Assembly (NCBI GenBank): GCA_964386435.1
Contig: CAYLSV010000129.1
Location: 1 to 8,847 of the forward strand
Source of the DNA: CAYLSV01 sp964386435
GTDB taxonomy: Bacteria > Planctomycetota > Phycisphaerae > Tepidisphaerales > Tepidisphaeraceae
Direction of reading: 5' to 3'
DNA: 8,847 nt
The stretch's first letter is position 1, and every line of letters begins with the position of its first letter. Shown piece by piece: positions 1-7,319 of the stretch. The notes beneath the pieces are model-generated. The model was not told the origin of the DNA. It worked only from the letters and a program-made list of their open reading frames with translations, and did not search any database. A program made the position numbers and the translations under genes.

Positions 1-1838
1 CCGACGTTCTTCATCTTGCTGCGGTACTTCAGGGCGAACGCGTCGACCGCCTGCAGCGCCACCTCACCGCCGATCAGCGCCAGGCACCGCACGGCGTGTT
101 CCGCCAACGCGCCGCGGTTGTTTTTCACCCACTCGTCCACCTGCCGCCGCAGCACGGGCACCAGGCCGTCGTCGCCCAGCAGCCCGGCCAGCGTGACGGC
201 CCACTTCTCGCCCGCCGCCTGCTCCGTCGCCAAGTAAGCGGCCAGCACCGCCTTGGCGAAATCGCCCGATTTCTCCCGGTCGATCAGCGAGATCATCGGC
301 TCGAGTTCCACGTCCGCCGCCGCCTGCTTCGCCCGGCCCTGCCGGTAAAACAGGTACGCCCGGTCGAGGTCGGTGAGCTTCGCCCCGTCCGCCCACCACA
401 GGGGCGGCAGCTTCACCCCGTCGAGCCAACCCGGCAGTGCGTCCAGCTTGCCCGCCGCCTTGGCCTTCTTGATCCGCCCGCGCACCTCGCCCTTGGACAG
501 CACCCGCCCCTGCCGCCGCCACGCCTCGGCCAGCCCGAGCAACGCCTGATCCCGGACGTCGTCCTTGGCCTCGACATCCAGGTGAGCCTCCAACAGCTCC
601 AGCGCCCGCGCCGACCCATCCGCCGACAGCAACGTCACCGCCGCCTGCCGCACATCGGCCTTCCGCTCATCAAGCAACGCCCCCGCCTTCTCGACGACGG
701 CCGGCTCATCCGCCCGAGCCAACGCCCGCGCCGCAGCCGACCGCACGGCCTTCGACTTGTGCGGCATCAAGTCCCACAGCAGCGACCGTGAATCGTCATC
801 GGCCAGTTGCCCCGCCAAGGCAGCGAAGCCCGGCAGGTCCAGCACGTTGCCGCCGCCGGCGATGCCGACTTGCAACGCGGTTCGCACCACCGATGGTGCC
901 TTCAACCCAAGCGCCTCCACCGCCGCCACCATGCCGGGTTCGATGCGATATACCTTCTCGCGGCGTAGGTAACGATCGAGAATGTCCGCCGCCTGATCCG
1001 GTGCGGCCTTGGCCAAATGCAGGGCAATGCGGCCGTGGCTCATCCGCCAATCGCTCGGCTTGCCGAGCGCGAAGGCTGCCTTCTCCACCAGCAGATCGAC
1101 GCCCGCCTCGGCATCATGTTCGTGCAGCATGCGAGCGAGGGCGAACCCTCGCAGCGGCGGCACGTCCACCGCCGCCTGCCGGACCAAGTCGCTGAACGAT
1201 GGATCAAACTCCAACAACTCCGCCGCAGTGGTGTCATTGCTGTCGAAATATACTGGCTCGCGCGCATTCGACAGCAGCGTCTCGGCCACCCGTTGGATCA
1301 GGTGCGGTCGGCGAGCCCTGAGCAAGCGGAAAACGGCAAGCGGTTCCTGAGCGTTCTTGCCGTCGAGCATGCTGACAAGTTCGTCGTCATTCACGTCCAG
1401 CAGGAAGTCCACCAGCGCGTCGGGATTACCATCGATCCGACCGTCGCCCAAGTATCGGAGGATGTTCGCACGGATGCTCTCATCTGGCACACCAGCGCGG
1501 TGCAGGCCAAGCAGCACAGGTGCGAAATCTCGGCGGCCCAGCTTGTGGAGGCCGTAGTACGGCCATGTCAGATGGTGGTAGAGGTGTGATTCCCCACGGC
1601 CGCCTCCGCCGTCGTACGCCAGAATGACGTCAAGCATTCGATGGTCGGCATCGGTCCACTCGTCTTCCGACGGAAGTGCTTCAACCAGATCGCCCATGCC
1701 GTAGAAACTGCGAAGCCTTTTGATCTTCTTCAGCTCGGCCGCTTGGCCGGTCTGGACGTACTTGATCGCGGCGTCCGCGTTGGGCAAAGGCTGCCGACTT
1801 TTGGCAGCCGTTTCAAGGGCATCGATGAGGTGCTGCAT
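1..1838 (-). CDS. HEAT-repeat / DUF4132-type protein, YehI (MolR)-like, 3' end outside window
   Basis: This minus-strand frame is open from ATG 1838 to the window edge (last full codon 3-5), giving 612 residues and no stop; I translated it codon by codon. No in-frame ATG lies between this one and the divergent neighbour. There is no clear ribosome binding site. Residues about 350-430 form HEAT-like helical repeats (segments such as KSKAVRSAAARALARAD and KADVRQAAVTLL). A Trp pair follows at 481-482 (LPPLWWADG). From about 535 comes a stretch like the pre-core region of DUF4132 proteins: EKWAVTLAGLLGDDG, then ALQAVDAFALKYRSKMKNV at the edge. E. coli YehI, a DUF4132 protein of about 1,200 residues, lies beside yehLMPQ, which supports the assignment. 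The DUF4132 core itself would lie outside the window. Probably a cytoplasmic scaffold; no catalytic motif is visible. The HEAT-repeat gene is clear; the YehI-family call is inference from the motif pattern and the neighbours. Confidence 0.82.
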   Translation of the reverse strand, partial: MQHLIDALETAAKSRQPLPNADAAIKYVQTGQAAELKKIKRLRSFYGMGDLVEALPSEDEWTDADHRMLDVILAYDGGGGRGESHLYHHLTWPYYGLHKLGRRDFAPVLLGLHRAGVPDESIRANILRYLGDGRIDGNPDALVDFLLDVNDDELVSMLDGKNAQEPLAVFRLLRARRPHLIQRVAETLLSNAREPVYFDSNDTTAAELLEFDPSFSDLVRQAAVDVPPLRGFALARMLHEHDAEAGVDLLVEKAAFALGKPSDWRMSHGRIALHLAKAAPDQAADILDRYLRREKVYRIEPGMVAAVEALGLKAPSVVRTALQVGIAGGGNVLDLPGFAALAGQLADDDSRSLLWDLMPHKSKAVRSAAARALARADEPAVVEKAGALLDERKADVRQAAVTLLSADGSARALELLEAHLDVEAKDDVRDQALLGLAEAWRRQGRVLSKGEVRGRIKKAKAAGKLDALPGWLDGVKLPPLWWADGAKLTDLDRAYLFYRQGRAKQAAADVELEPMISLIDREKSGDFAKAVLAAYLATEQAAGEKWAVTLAGLLGDDGLVPVLRRQVDEWVKNNRGALAEHAVRCLALIGGEVALQAVDAFALKYRSKMKNV

Positions 1839-1930
1839 GATGGCGGGAGCTTGCCAGATTTGGCGGTGAACATCAACCTTACTTTGCGGCCTTGCGTTTG
1901 GTTCGTGATCCCGGCACACTTTGTGCGACA
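1839..1930. promoter_or_regulatory. Divergent intergenic region, presumed to carry both promoters
   Basis: These 92 bp separate the start codons of the divergent HEAT/DUF4132 gene (minus) and the MoxR ATPase gene (plus), so both promoters should lie here or slightly inside the genes. I see no convincing -35/-10 pair on either strand; TACTTT at 1880-1885 and TTGCGT at 1892-1897 are weak matches only. Neither start has a Shine-Dalgarno sequence. The function is inferred from gene layout alone. Confidence 0.45.
1914..1926. repeat. Small perfect inverted repeat just before the MoxR start
   Basis: GCACA (1914-1918), a CTT spacer, then TGTGC (1922-1926) form a perfect 5-bp inverted repeat that ends four bases before the ATG at 1931. 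It could be a small operator half-site pair or a short hairpin in the leader of the operon. A 5-bp repeat can occur by chance, so any function is speculative. Confidence 0.3.
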
Positions 1931-3064
1931 ATGGCGGCGAAGAAAGCGACTCGAAAGGCGAAGAAATTGGCGGCGCCGGCGGCAACGGTGTTGCGGGCGC
2001 CGGCGGAGGTGGTTTATGCCGAGGAGCTGGCGGCGCTGGCGGAGGCCGATGCGGGGCCGCGGCCGGCGGGGTGGGGGCTGTCGCCGCGGGCGGTGCGGGA
2101 TTTTATTTGTGGGCGGGAGGAGCTGGGGGTGTCGCGGAAGTTCGTGGGGGACGATCAGCTCGTCGAGCGGGCGGTGGTGACGCTGGCGGGGAACCGCGGG
2201 CTGCTGCTGGTCGGGGAGCCGGGGACGGCCAAGTCGATGCTCAGTGAACTTTTGGCGGCGGCGATCAGCGGCGACTCGACGCTGACCATCCAAGGCACGG
2301 CGGGGACGACCGAAGACCAGATCAAGTACGGCTGGAACTACGCGCTCTTGCTGGCCGAGGGGCCGAGTCTGCGGGCGATGGTGCCGGCGCCGTTGCACGT
2401 GGGGATGGACGGCGGGCGGATGGTGCGGTTCGAGGAGATCACGCGTTGCCCGCCGGAGATCCAGGACACGCTCGTCAGCGTGCTGTCGGACAAGGTCATG
2501 CTCGTGCCGGAACTCGAGGGCGAGGACCGCGTGCTCTTGGCGCGGCCCGGCTTCAACGTGATCGCCACGGCGAACGTCCGCGACCGCGGCGTGAATGAGA
2601 TGAGCAGCGCGCTCAAGCGGCGGTTCAACTTCGAGACGGTCGGCCCGATCAGCGACGTGCGGACGGAGATCGAGCTGGTCCGCCAGCAGACGGCGAAGCT
2701 TTTGGCCACCGCCGAGGTCGACGTCGAGCCGGCGGCCGACGCGGTGGAGGTGCTGGTGACGGCGTTCCACGATTTGCGCGAGGGCAAGACCGGCGAGGGC
2801 ACCGTGGTGCAGCGGCCCTCGGCGGTGATGAGCACGGCCGAGGCGGTGAGCGTCGCCTTCGCCGCCGCCCTCGACGCCCACTACTACGGCGACGGCCAAA
2901 TGACCCCCGCCACCATCGCCCGCCACCTCGCCTCAGCCGCGCTGAAGGACGACCCGGACGACCTCAAAAAACTCCGCCACTACGTCGACACCGTCGCCCA
3001 CAAACGTGCCGACCGCAGCGAGGCCTGGGCGGCGTTCTACAAGGCCCGCAAGGCGTTAGAATAA
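1931..3064 (+). CDS. yehL: MoxR-family AAA+ ATPase, YehL subfamily
   Basis: A 377-residue protein, about the length of E. coli YehL. An N-terminal Lys/Ala-rich tail (MAAKKATRKAKKLA) is followed by the AAA+ core. Walker A is GEPGTAKS at 95-102 (Lys101). The Walker B region reads MVRFEEITR from Met164, with Glu168-Glu169 where most MoxR proteins have Asp-Glu. Sensor 1 is Asn215 in IATAN. The arginine-finger segment is SALKRRFNF, with Arg230-Arg231. MoxR ATPases are cytoplasmic, chaperone-like motors that commonly work with VWA proteins, and a VWA gene lies downstream in this operon. ATG 1931 is preferred over an in-frame TTG at 1892, which would add 13 atypical residues. GTG 2009 is a less likely later start. 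The stop is 4 nt before the antitoxin gene. The family call is firm; the substrate is unknown. Confidence 0.93.
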   Translation: MAAKKATRKAKKLAAPAATVLRAPAEVVYAEELAALAEADAGPRPAGWGLSPRAVRDFICGREELGVSRKFVGDDQLVERAVVTLAGNRGLLLVGEPGTAKSMLSELLAAAISGDSTLTIQGTAGTTEDQIKYGWNYALLLAEGPSLRAMVPAPLHVGMDGGRMVRFEEITRCPPEIQDTLVSVLSDKVMLVPELEGEDRVLLARPGFNVIATANVRDRGVNEMSSALKRRFNFETVGPISDVRTEIELVRQQTAKLLATAEVDVEPAADAVEVLVTAFHDLREGKTGEGTVVQRPSAVMSTAEAVSVAFAAALDAHYYGDGQMTPATIARHLASAALKDDPDDLKKLRHYVDTVAHKRADRSEAWAAFYKARKALE

Positions 3065-3068
3065 GTCC

Positions 3069-3425
3069 ATGGCCACGCACACGATCGAGATCGACGACGA
3101 GACGAAAACCCGCCTGGAGGCGAACCGCATCAACGGCGAATCGCTGGGCGAGGTGATCCGCCGCCACGTCCCAGTGGCCCCCTCGCCCGCCGACCCACCG
3201 CTGCCGCCGAACGCGGTGCCGGCAAAGCACCCGATCCGCAACGAGCAGGACCTTGAAGATTGGTTTGCTCGAATGCGGGCCAACCCGATCAGTGAGGAGG
3301 CCGCCGCCGCCGTTGAGGAAGTCATCGCCCAGCGGAGCTTGCCCATCAACAGTACCGACCCTTGGGGCGAAGCATTGGCCGATTTGGCACGCGACGACGA
3401 ACAGGCGGCCGAGAAAACGGATTGA
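3069..3425 (+). CDS. Ribbon-helix-helix antitoxin, VapB-like
   Basis: A 118-residue small protein. Its first 34 residues have the shape of a ribbon-helix-helix DNA-binding domain: a strand (HTIEID), a first helix (DETKTRLEANRI) and a second helix (SLGEVIRRHV). This resembles short VapB-type antitoxins that dimerise to bind their operator. A Pro-rich linker follows at about 35-57. The acidic, helical C-terminal half (roughly 58-118) would be the toxin-binding part; it makes the protein longer than many VapB antitoxins. It sits 4 nt after the MoxR stop and 4 nt before the PIN toxin, the usual antitoxin-first order. Known antitoxins of this type bind and neutralise the partner PIN nuclease and repress their own promoter. 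No separate promoter is evident here, so control probably comes from the whole operon. The call rests on fold pattern plus position; the exact family is not certain. Confidence 0.8.
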   Translation: MATHTIEIDDETKTRLEANRINGESLGEVIRRHVPVAPSPADPPLPPNAVPAKHPIRNEQDLEDWFARMRANPISEEAAAAVEEVIAQRSLPINSTDPWGEALADLARDDEQAAEKTD

Positions 3426-3429
3426 CCTG

Positions 3430-3840
3430 ATGGCCCTGCTCGACACCAACGTGCTGATCGACCTCCGTCCCACCGCCGCCAAGCGGAAGAGGGCGGAAGC
3501 CAGCGCGGCGGTGCTGGACCGCGTGCGGCGCGGGGAAATGATCTGCACGTCACGCATCAACGAGGCGGAGTTGCGCGTTGGTCCACCCCGCGCACCCGAT
3601 CCGGCCGGCGAGCTAGCCGCTGTTGAGGAGGTTTTGTCGAGCTGCGTCATCATTGAGTTCGATGCTGATGCCGCACGACGCTTCGGCGAGGTCAAAGCCC
3701 ATCTGTTGGCCATCGGCCGGCCGGTCGGCGATGCGGACATCCAGATCGCGGCGGTCGCTCTGGCATGCGGCGAAACCTTGCTCACCCGCAACGTCCGTCA
3801 CTTCGTTGACGTGCCGAATCTCCTGATCGAGTCCTACTGA
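3430..3840 (+). CDS. vapC: VapC-type PIN-domain toxin (ribonuclease)
   Basis: A 136-residue PIN domain. The acidic site expected of an active enzyme is present: Asp5 in MALLDTNVLIDL, Glu45/Glu47 in RINEAEL, Asp101 and Asp103 in GDADIQIAAVA, and the conserved Asn121 in LLTRNVRHF. VapC toxins are Mg2+- or Mn2+-dependent RNases that cleave tRNA or rRNA and stop translation until bound by antitoxin. The frame stays open upstream to 3253, but ATG 3430 is chosen because it starts directly at the PIN motif, lies 4 nt after the antitoxin stop, and avoids a long overlap with the antitoxin gene. The stop is one base before the GTG of the DUF5682 gene, so toxin and system genes are probably co-transcribed. 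No truncation or missing catalytic residue is seen. The RNA target cannot be told from sequence. Confidence 0.92.
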   Translation: MALLDTNVLIDLRPTAAKRKRAEASAAVLDRVRRGEMICTSRINEAELRVGPPRAPDPAGELAAVEEVLSSCVIIEFDADAARRFGEVKAHLLAIGRPVGDADIQIAAVALACGETLLTRNVRHFVDVPNLLIESY

Positions 3841-3841
3841 C

Positions 3842-6196
3842 GTGACATCAGGCGCTTTCACCCTCGACCTTGAGGCCGCGGCCTTCGACGCTTTGGCGGA
3901 TGTCGTGTACGTCCCGGTGCGACACCACAGCCCGGCGTGTGCGCGGCAGGTGGGGCGGCTGATCCGAGCGCATCGGCCGGACGTGGTGTTGATCGAGGGG
4001 CCGCGGGATGCGACGCCGTTGTTGCCGTTGTTGCTGTCGGGAAAGGCGCGCATGCCGTTGGCGATTTTTGCGACGTATGCCGAGCCGTCGGGAGAAGGGC
4101 CGCCGGTGCGGCACGGGTCGTACTACCCGCTGTGCGACTACTCGCCGGAGCTGGCCGCGGTCCGGGCGGCGGCGGACGTCGGGGCGGCGTGCGAGTTCAT
4201 CGACCTGACGTTCCCCGAGATGGTCGAGGCCGGCCGGCGGCGGGCGGACGCCAAGCCGCAGTCGCTGCTGAACGACCGGCACTTCCGGCACGCCAAATAC
4301 ATCGAGGCGGCGTGCCGGCGTGTCGGGGCACGCGACCACGACGACCTCTGGGACACCCTGTTCGAGTGCGGCGGCGAGCAACTCGAACCAACCGACTTCT
4401 TCCGCGGCGTGCTGACCTACTGCGCCGCCTCCCGGCACGGGGCGAACGACGACGAACTCGAAGCCGACGCCACGCTGCCGCGCGAGCGGGCGATGGCCGC
4501 GGCGATCAAAAAGCGTGCGGGCCAACGGCTCGTCGTCGTCACCGGCGGCTTCCACACCGTCGCGCTGCCGACCACCGAGCCGAAGATGCCGCCGCCGGTG
4601 AAGACGAAGCCCGACGACGCTGTGGTCACGCTGATGCGGTACGGCTTCGAGCAGCTCGACCGCCTCAACGGCTACGCCAGCGGCATGCCCGCGCCGCACT
4701 TCTACCAACACCTGTGGGACGGCGGCGACGTCGCCACGCTCTACGTCGACCTTGGCCGCCGCGTCCGCACGAAGCAAGGCGGCGCGAGCATGGCCGACCT
4801 GATCGCCGCCACCGCTCAGTGCCAGAGCCTCGCCGACCTGCGGCGACACCCGACGCCGACGCGGGAGGATTTTCTGGACGGCGTCCGCTCGGCGCTGGTC
4901 AAGGGCGAAGCCGACGCCGAGGGGGCGGTGGTGCTGGGGCTCGCGCGGCAACTGTTGGCCGGCGACCGGATCGGCCGGGTGCCGCCCGAGGCGGGGCAGC
5001 CGGCGATTGTCCGCGACTTCCACGCCGTCGCCGAATCGCTCGGCCTCGACGCCGACAAACCCAAGGCCGGCGAGACCCGCCTCGACCTCTACCGCCAGGC
5101 GAAACACCGCCGAATCAGCCGGTTTTTGCATCAACTGGCGTTCCTGCGGGTGCCGTTCGCCGAACTGCTGGCCGGGCCGGACTTTGTGGCGGGAACGGAG
5201 CTCGGGCGGATCCAGGAGACGTGGCGGGCGACGTGGACGCCGGGCGTCGAGTCGCGGCTCATCGAGTGCAGCCTCTACGGCGGCACCGTCGAAGAGGCGG
5301 CAGTGGGGCGGCTCGTCGAGCGATACCGGGAAGTCGAGCGTGACACCGCCGGCGGCCGCGCAGCGCAGGCGGCGGCGCTCGTGTTCGCCGCGTGCCAGAT
5401 GGGGTTGCACGGCCACGCCGTCGATTTGCTGAAGCGCACCCGCGAGATCGTCGTCGGCGAGGCGGAGTTCGCCGCGCTCGTTGAGGCGACCGAACGCTTG
5501 TTGGTGTTGCAGGTCGCCGCCGAGCCGCTCGAAGCGCACGATCTGACCGGCGTGAAAGACGTCGCGTCGGCGGCGTACGAGCGGGCGTGCTACCTGCTGC
5601 CAGGCCTCGCCGGCACGGCGGAGGCGGCGGAGGCCGACGTGCTGGGGGCACTCAACGGCCTCAGCCACGCCGCCGCCACCCTCGGCGACGACGCCACCCG
5701 ACAACGTCTGCGGCACGCCGGGTTGCACGCGCTCGCCGACGACGGCACGCCGACGATGAGCGGGGCGGCCATCGGTTTGCTCTTCGGCGACGGCGTGCGG
5801 AGCGAGGCGGAGCTGACCGACGCCTTCGCCGGGCGGTTGCACGAGCCGGCGTCGGCGGCGGGCTTTTTGCGCGGGTTGCTCGCCACCGCCCGCGCCGCGC
5901 TCTGGCAGGTGCCGCGGCTCATTGCCGACCTGCACATTCTCCTGGAAACCAGCGGCCAGGACGAGTTCACCCGGCAACTGCCGCTGCTGCGGTTGGCGTT
6001 CAGCGGCCTGACGCCGCGCGAGACCGACCGCCTCGCCAAGGCCGTTGCCGAGCATGCCGGCGGGGTGGTGGAACTGCGGGTGCCGATGGATCTGACGCCC
6101 GACGATCTCGCCCACGCCGCCGCCCTCGATGCCCGCGTCCGCGGCACGCTGGAAGCCGACGGCTTGCTCGCCATGATCGGAGGCGACGATGCCTGA
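3842..6196 (+). CDS. yehM: DUF5682 family protein, YehM-like
   Basis: A 784-residue protein, close in size to E. coli YehM (about 760). The N-terminal part carries the family's signature: VRHHSPAC at 26-33 (His28, His29), then DVVLIEGPRD at 47-56 (Glu52), then a YYPLCDYSPEL segment and a FIDL segment. A second conserved-looking motif, VVTGGFHTVAL, puts His238 after a strand. The C-terminal half is mostly alpha-helical with no motif I recognise. No signal peptide or membrane segment is seen, so it is likely cytoplasmic. The function is unknown; the His/Glu motif layout suggests a metal-dependent enzyme (see findings). The GTG at 3842 is used because it lies one base after the toxin stop and about 25 codons before the first conserved motif; no Shine-Dalgarno precedes it. 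The 3' end overlaps the VWA gene by 8 nt. Confidence 0.9.
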   Translation: MTSGAFTLDLEAAAFDALADVVYVPVRHHSPACARQVGRLIRAHRPDVVLIEGPRDATPLLPLLLSGKARMPLAIFATYAEPSGEGPPVRHGSYYPLCDYSPELAAVRAAADVGAACEFIDLTFPEMVEAGRRRADAKPQSLLNDRHFRHAKYIEAACRRVGARDHDDLWDTLFECGGEQLEPTDFFRGVLTYCAASRHGANDDELEADATLPRERAMAAAIKKRAGQRLVVVTGGFHTVALPTTEPKMPPPVKTKPDDAVVTLMRYGFEQLDRLNGYASGMPAPHFYQHLWDGGDVATLYVDLGRRVRTKQGGASMADLIAATAQCQSLADLRRHPTPTREDFLDGVRSALVKGEADAEGAVVLGLARQLLAGDRIGRVPPEAGQPAIVRDFHAVAESLGLDADKPKAGETRLDLYRQAKHRRISRFLHQLAFLRVPFAELLAGPDFVAGTELGRIQETWRATWTPGVESRLIECSLYGGTVEEAAVGRLVERYREVERDTAGGRAAQAAALVFAACQMGLHGHAVDLLKRTREIVVGEAEFAALVEATERLLVLQVAAEPLEAHDLTGVKDVASAAYERACYLLPGLAGTAEAAEADVLGALNGLSHAAATLGDDATRQRLRHAGLHALADDGTPTMSGAAIGLLFGDGVRSEAELTDAFAGRLHEPASAAGFLRGLLATARAALWQVPRLIADLHILLETSGQDEFTRQLPLLRLAFSGLTPRETDRLAKAVAEHAGGVVELRVPMDLTPDDLAHAAALDARVRGTLEADGLLAMIGGDDA
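6179..6183 (+). promoter_or_regulatory. Shine-Dalgarno site of the VWA gene
   Basis: GGAGG lies 5 nt before ATG 6189, inside the last codons of the DUF5682 gene. It is the only strong ribosome binding site seen in the operon, and it fixes the VWA start and the 8-nt overlap with the gene before it. Confidence 0.7.
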
Positions 6197-7319
6197 CGAC
6201 CAAACCCTCCAGCGCTGGCGGCTCGTCCTCGGCCGCTTCGCCGAGCAGGGCGTCGGCGGCCTGCCCGACGGCTCGGCCGCGGCGCGCACCGACCGCGTGC
6301 TCGACTACCTCTACGGCCGCGAGTACGCCGGCCGCGGCCTGCGCGGCGAAGCGGACGGCAAGACCGGCGGGCAGGGCGATTCGGTCCTCACCGTCCCCGA
6401 CTGGCTCGGCGAGGTCCGCGAGCTTTTCCCCGAAGATGTCTGCGAAACCGTTGAGAAGCACGCCCTCGATCGCTACGGCATGACCGAGCTGGTCACCGAT
6501 CCCGACACCCTCCGCAAGCTCGAGCCGAGCTACGAGCTGCTCAAGAGCGTGATGGCGTTCAAGGGCATGATGAAGGGCGAGGTGCTGGATGTCGCCCGCC
6601 GCATCATCCGGCAGGTGGTGGACGATCTGCGCCGCAAGCTGGAGAGCGAGGTGCGGCAGGTGCTGTGGGGCAAGCTCAGCCGCCGCCACCGCAGCCCGCT
6701 GAAGGTCGCCGCCAACCTCGACGTCCGCCGCACGATCCGCGACAACCTCAAGCATTTCGACCGCGACCGCAAGCAGCTTGTGGTCGACAAGCTCAGCTTT
6801 TTCGGCCGCGTGCAGCAGCACATCCCGTGGCACGTCGTGATGGCCGTCGACTGCTCGGGCAGCATGGCCGACAGCGTGATCTACTCCGCCGTCATGGCCG
6901 GCATCTTCCGCGGGTTGCCGTCGATGAAGGTGTCGCTCGTGGCGTTCGACACGAAAATCGTCGACCTCACCGACCGCTGCGACGACCCGGCCGAGGTGCT
7001 GATGAGCGTGCAGCTCGGCGGCGGCACCGACATCGGCGGGGCCGTCGGGTACTGCTCGACACTCGTCAGCAACCCCGGCCGCACGATCGTCGTCGTCGTC
7101 ACCGACTTCTACGAGGGCGGCCCGCAGCAGGACTTGCTCGCCAACATCAAGGCGCTCCGCGAGGGCGGGGCGCGGGTGCTGGGCCTCGCCGCCCTCGACG
7201 CCGGAAGCCGGCCGGTGTACGACAAGGAGTGCGCCGCCCGCTGCGTCGCCGCCGGCGCGGAGGTCGCCGCCGTCACGCCGCAACGGCTGGCCGAATGGAT
7301 CGGGGGCATTCTCCAATGA
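6189..7319 (+). CDS. yehP: VWA-domain protein, YehP-like (MoxR partner)
   Basis: A 376-residue protein, nearly the length of E. coli YehP (about 378). The first 205 residues or so are mainly helical and charged, with no recognised domain. The C-terminal von Willebrand A domain starts near HVVMAVDCSGSM. It has a complete metal-ion-dependent adhesion site: Asp221-x-Ser223-x-Ser225, Thr280 in GGGTDIGGA, and Asp306 in VTDFYEGG. Intact sites like this bind Mg2+ and mediate protein contacts. VWA proteins encoded beside MoxR ATPases are known to act as their adaptors (for example RavA with ViaA). ATG 6189 is supported by the GGAGG site before it. The stop overlaps the next start in ATGA. It is probably cytoplasmic, as no signal peptide or membrane segment is seen. 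The family call is firm; direct contact with the ATPase of this operon is inferred. Confidence 0.93.
   Translation: MPDDQTLQRWRLVLGRFAEQGVGGLPDGSAAARTDRVLDYLYGREYAGRGLRGEADGKTGGQGDSVLTVPDWLGEVRELFPEDVCETVEKHALDRYGMTELVTDPDTLRKLEPSYELLKSVMAFKGMMKGEVLDVARRIIRQVVDDLRRKLESEVRQVLWGKLSRRHRSPLKVAANLDVRRTIRDNLKHFDRDRKQLVVDKLSFFGRVQQHIPWHVVMAVDCSGSMADSVIYSAVMAGIFRGLPSMKVSLVAFDTKIVDLTDRCDDPAEVLMSVQLGGGTDIGGAVGYCSTLVSNPGRTIVVVVTDFYEGGPQQDLLANIKALREGGARVLGLAALDAGSRPVYDKECAARCVAAGAEVAAVTPQRLAEWIGGILQ

Noticed and set aside
96..1589. Plus-strand frames at 96-791 and 1017-1589
   Set aside because: Antisense shadows of the edge-truncated HEAT/DUF4132 gene; Arg/Pro/Gln-rich with no family resemblance.
1892..1930. 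TTG start adding 13 residues to the MoxR ATPase
   Set aside because: The extension is unlike the family, has no ribosome binding site, and would include the small palindrome in coding sequence; ATG 1931 fits better.
1641..2247. Plus-strand frames at 1641-2180 and 1921-2247, the latter Gly-rich and resembling a repeat surface protein
   Set aside because: Out-of-frame readings of GGC/GGA-rich codons in the ATPase gene and its upstream region; the Gly richness is a base-composition effect.
1730..2926. 398-residue minus-strand frame spanning the ATPase gene and the divergent region
   Set aside because: It would cross the Walker A and B coding segments and the start of the HEAT gene in another frame; His/Arg-rich and featureless.
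3253..3429. Longer start for the PIN toxin
   Set aside because: It would overlap most of the second half of the antitoxin gene and add residues before the first catalytic Asp, which normally sits near the N-terminus of PIN toxins.
3848..6289. 813-residue open frame on the minus strand opposite the DUF5682 gene
   Set aside because: It is the codon-aligned antisense of a high-GC gene, is rich in Arg, Gly and Pro without domain motifs, and the plus strand carries the conserved DUF5682 signature and operon spacing.
3937..6483. Plus-strand frames at 3937-5343 and 5587-6483
   Set aside because: Arg/Ala-rich +1 or +2 shadows inside the DUF5682 and VWA genes.
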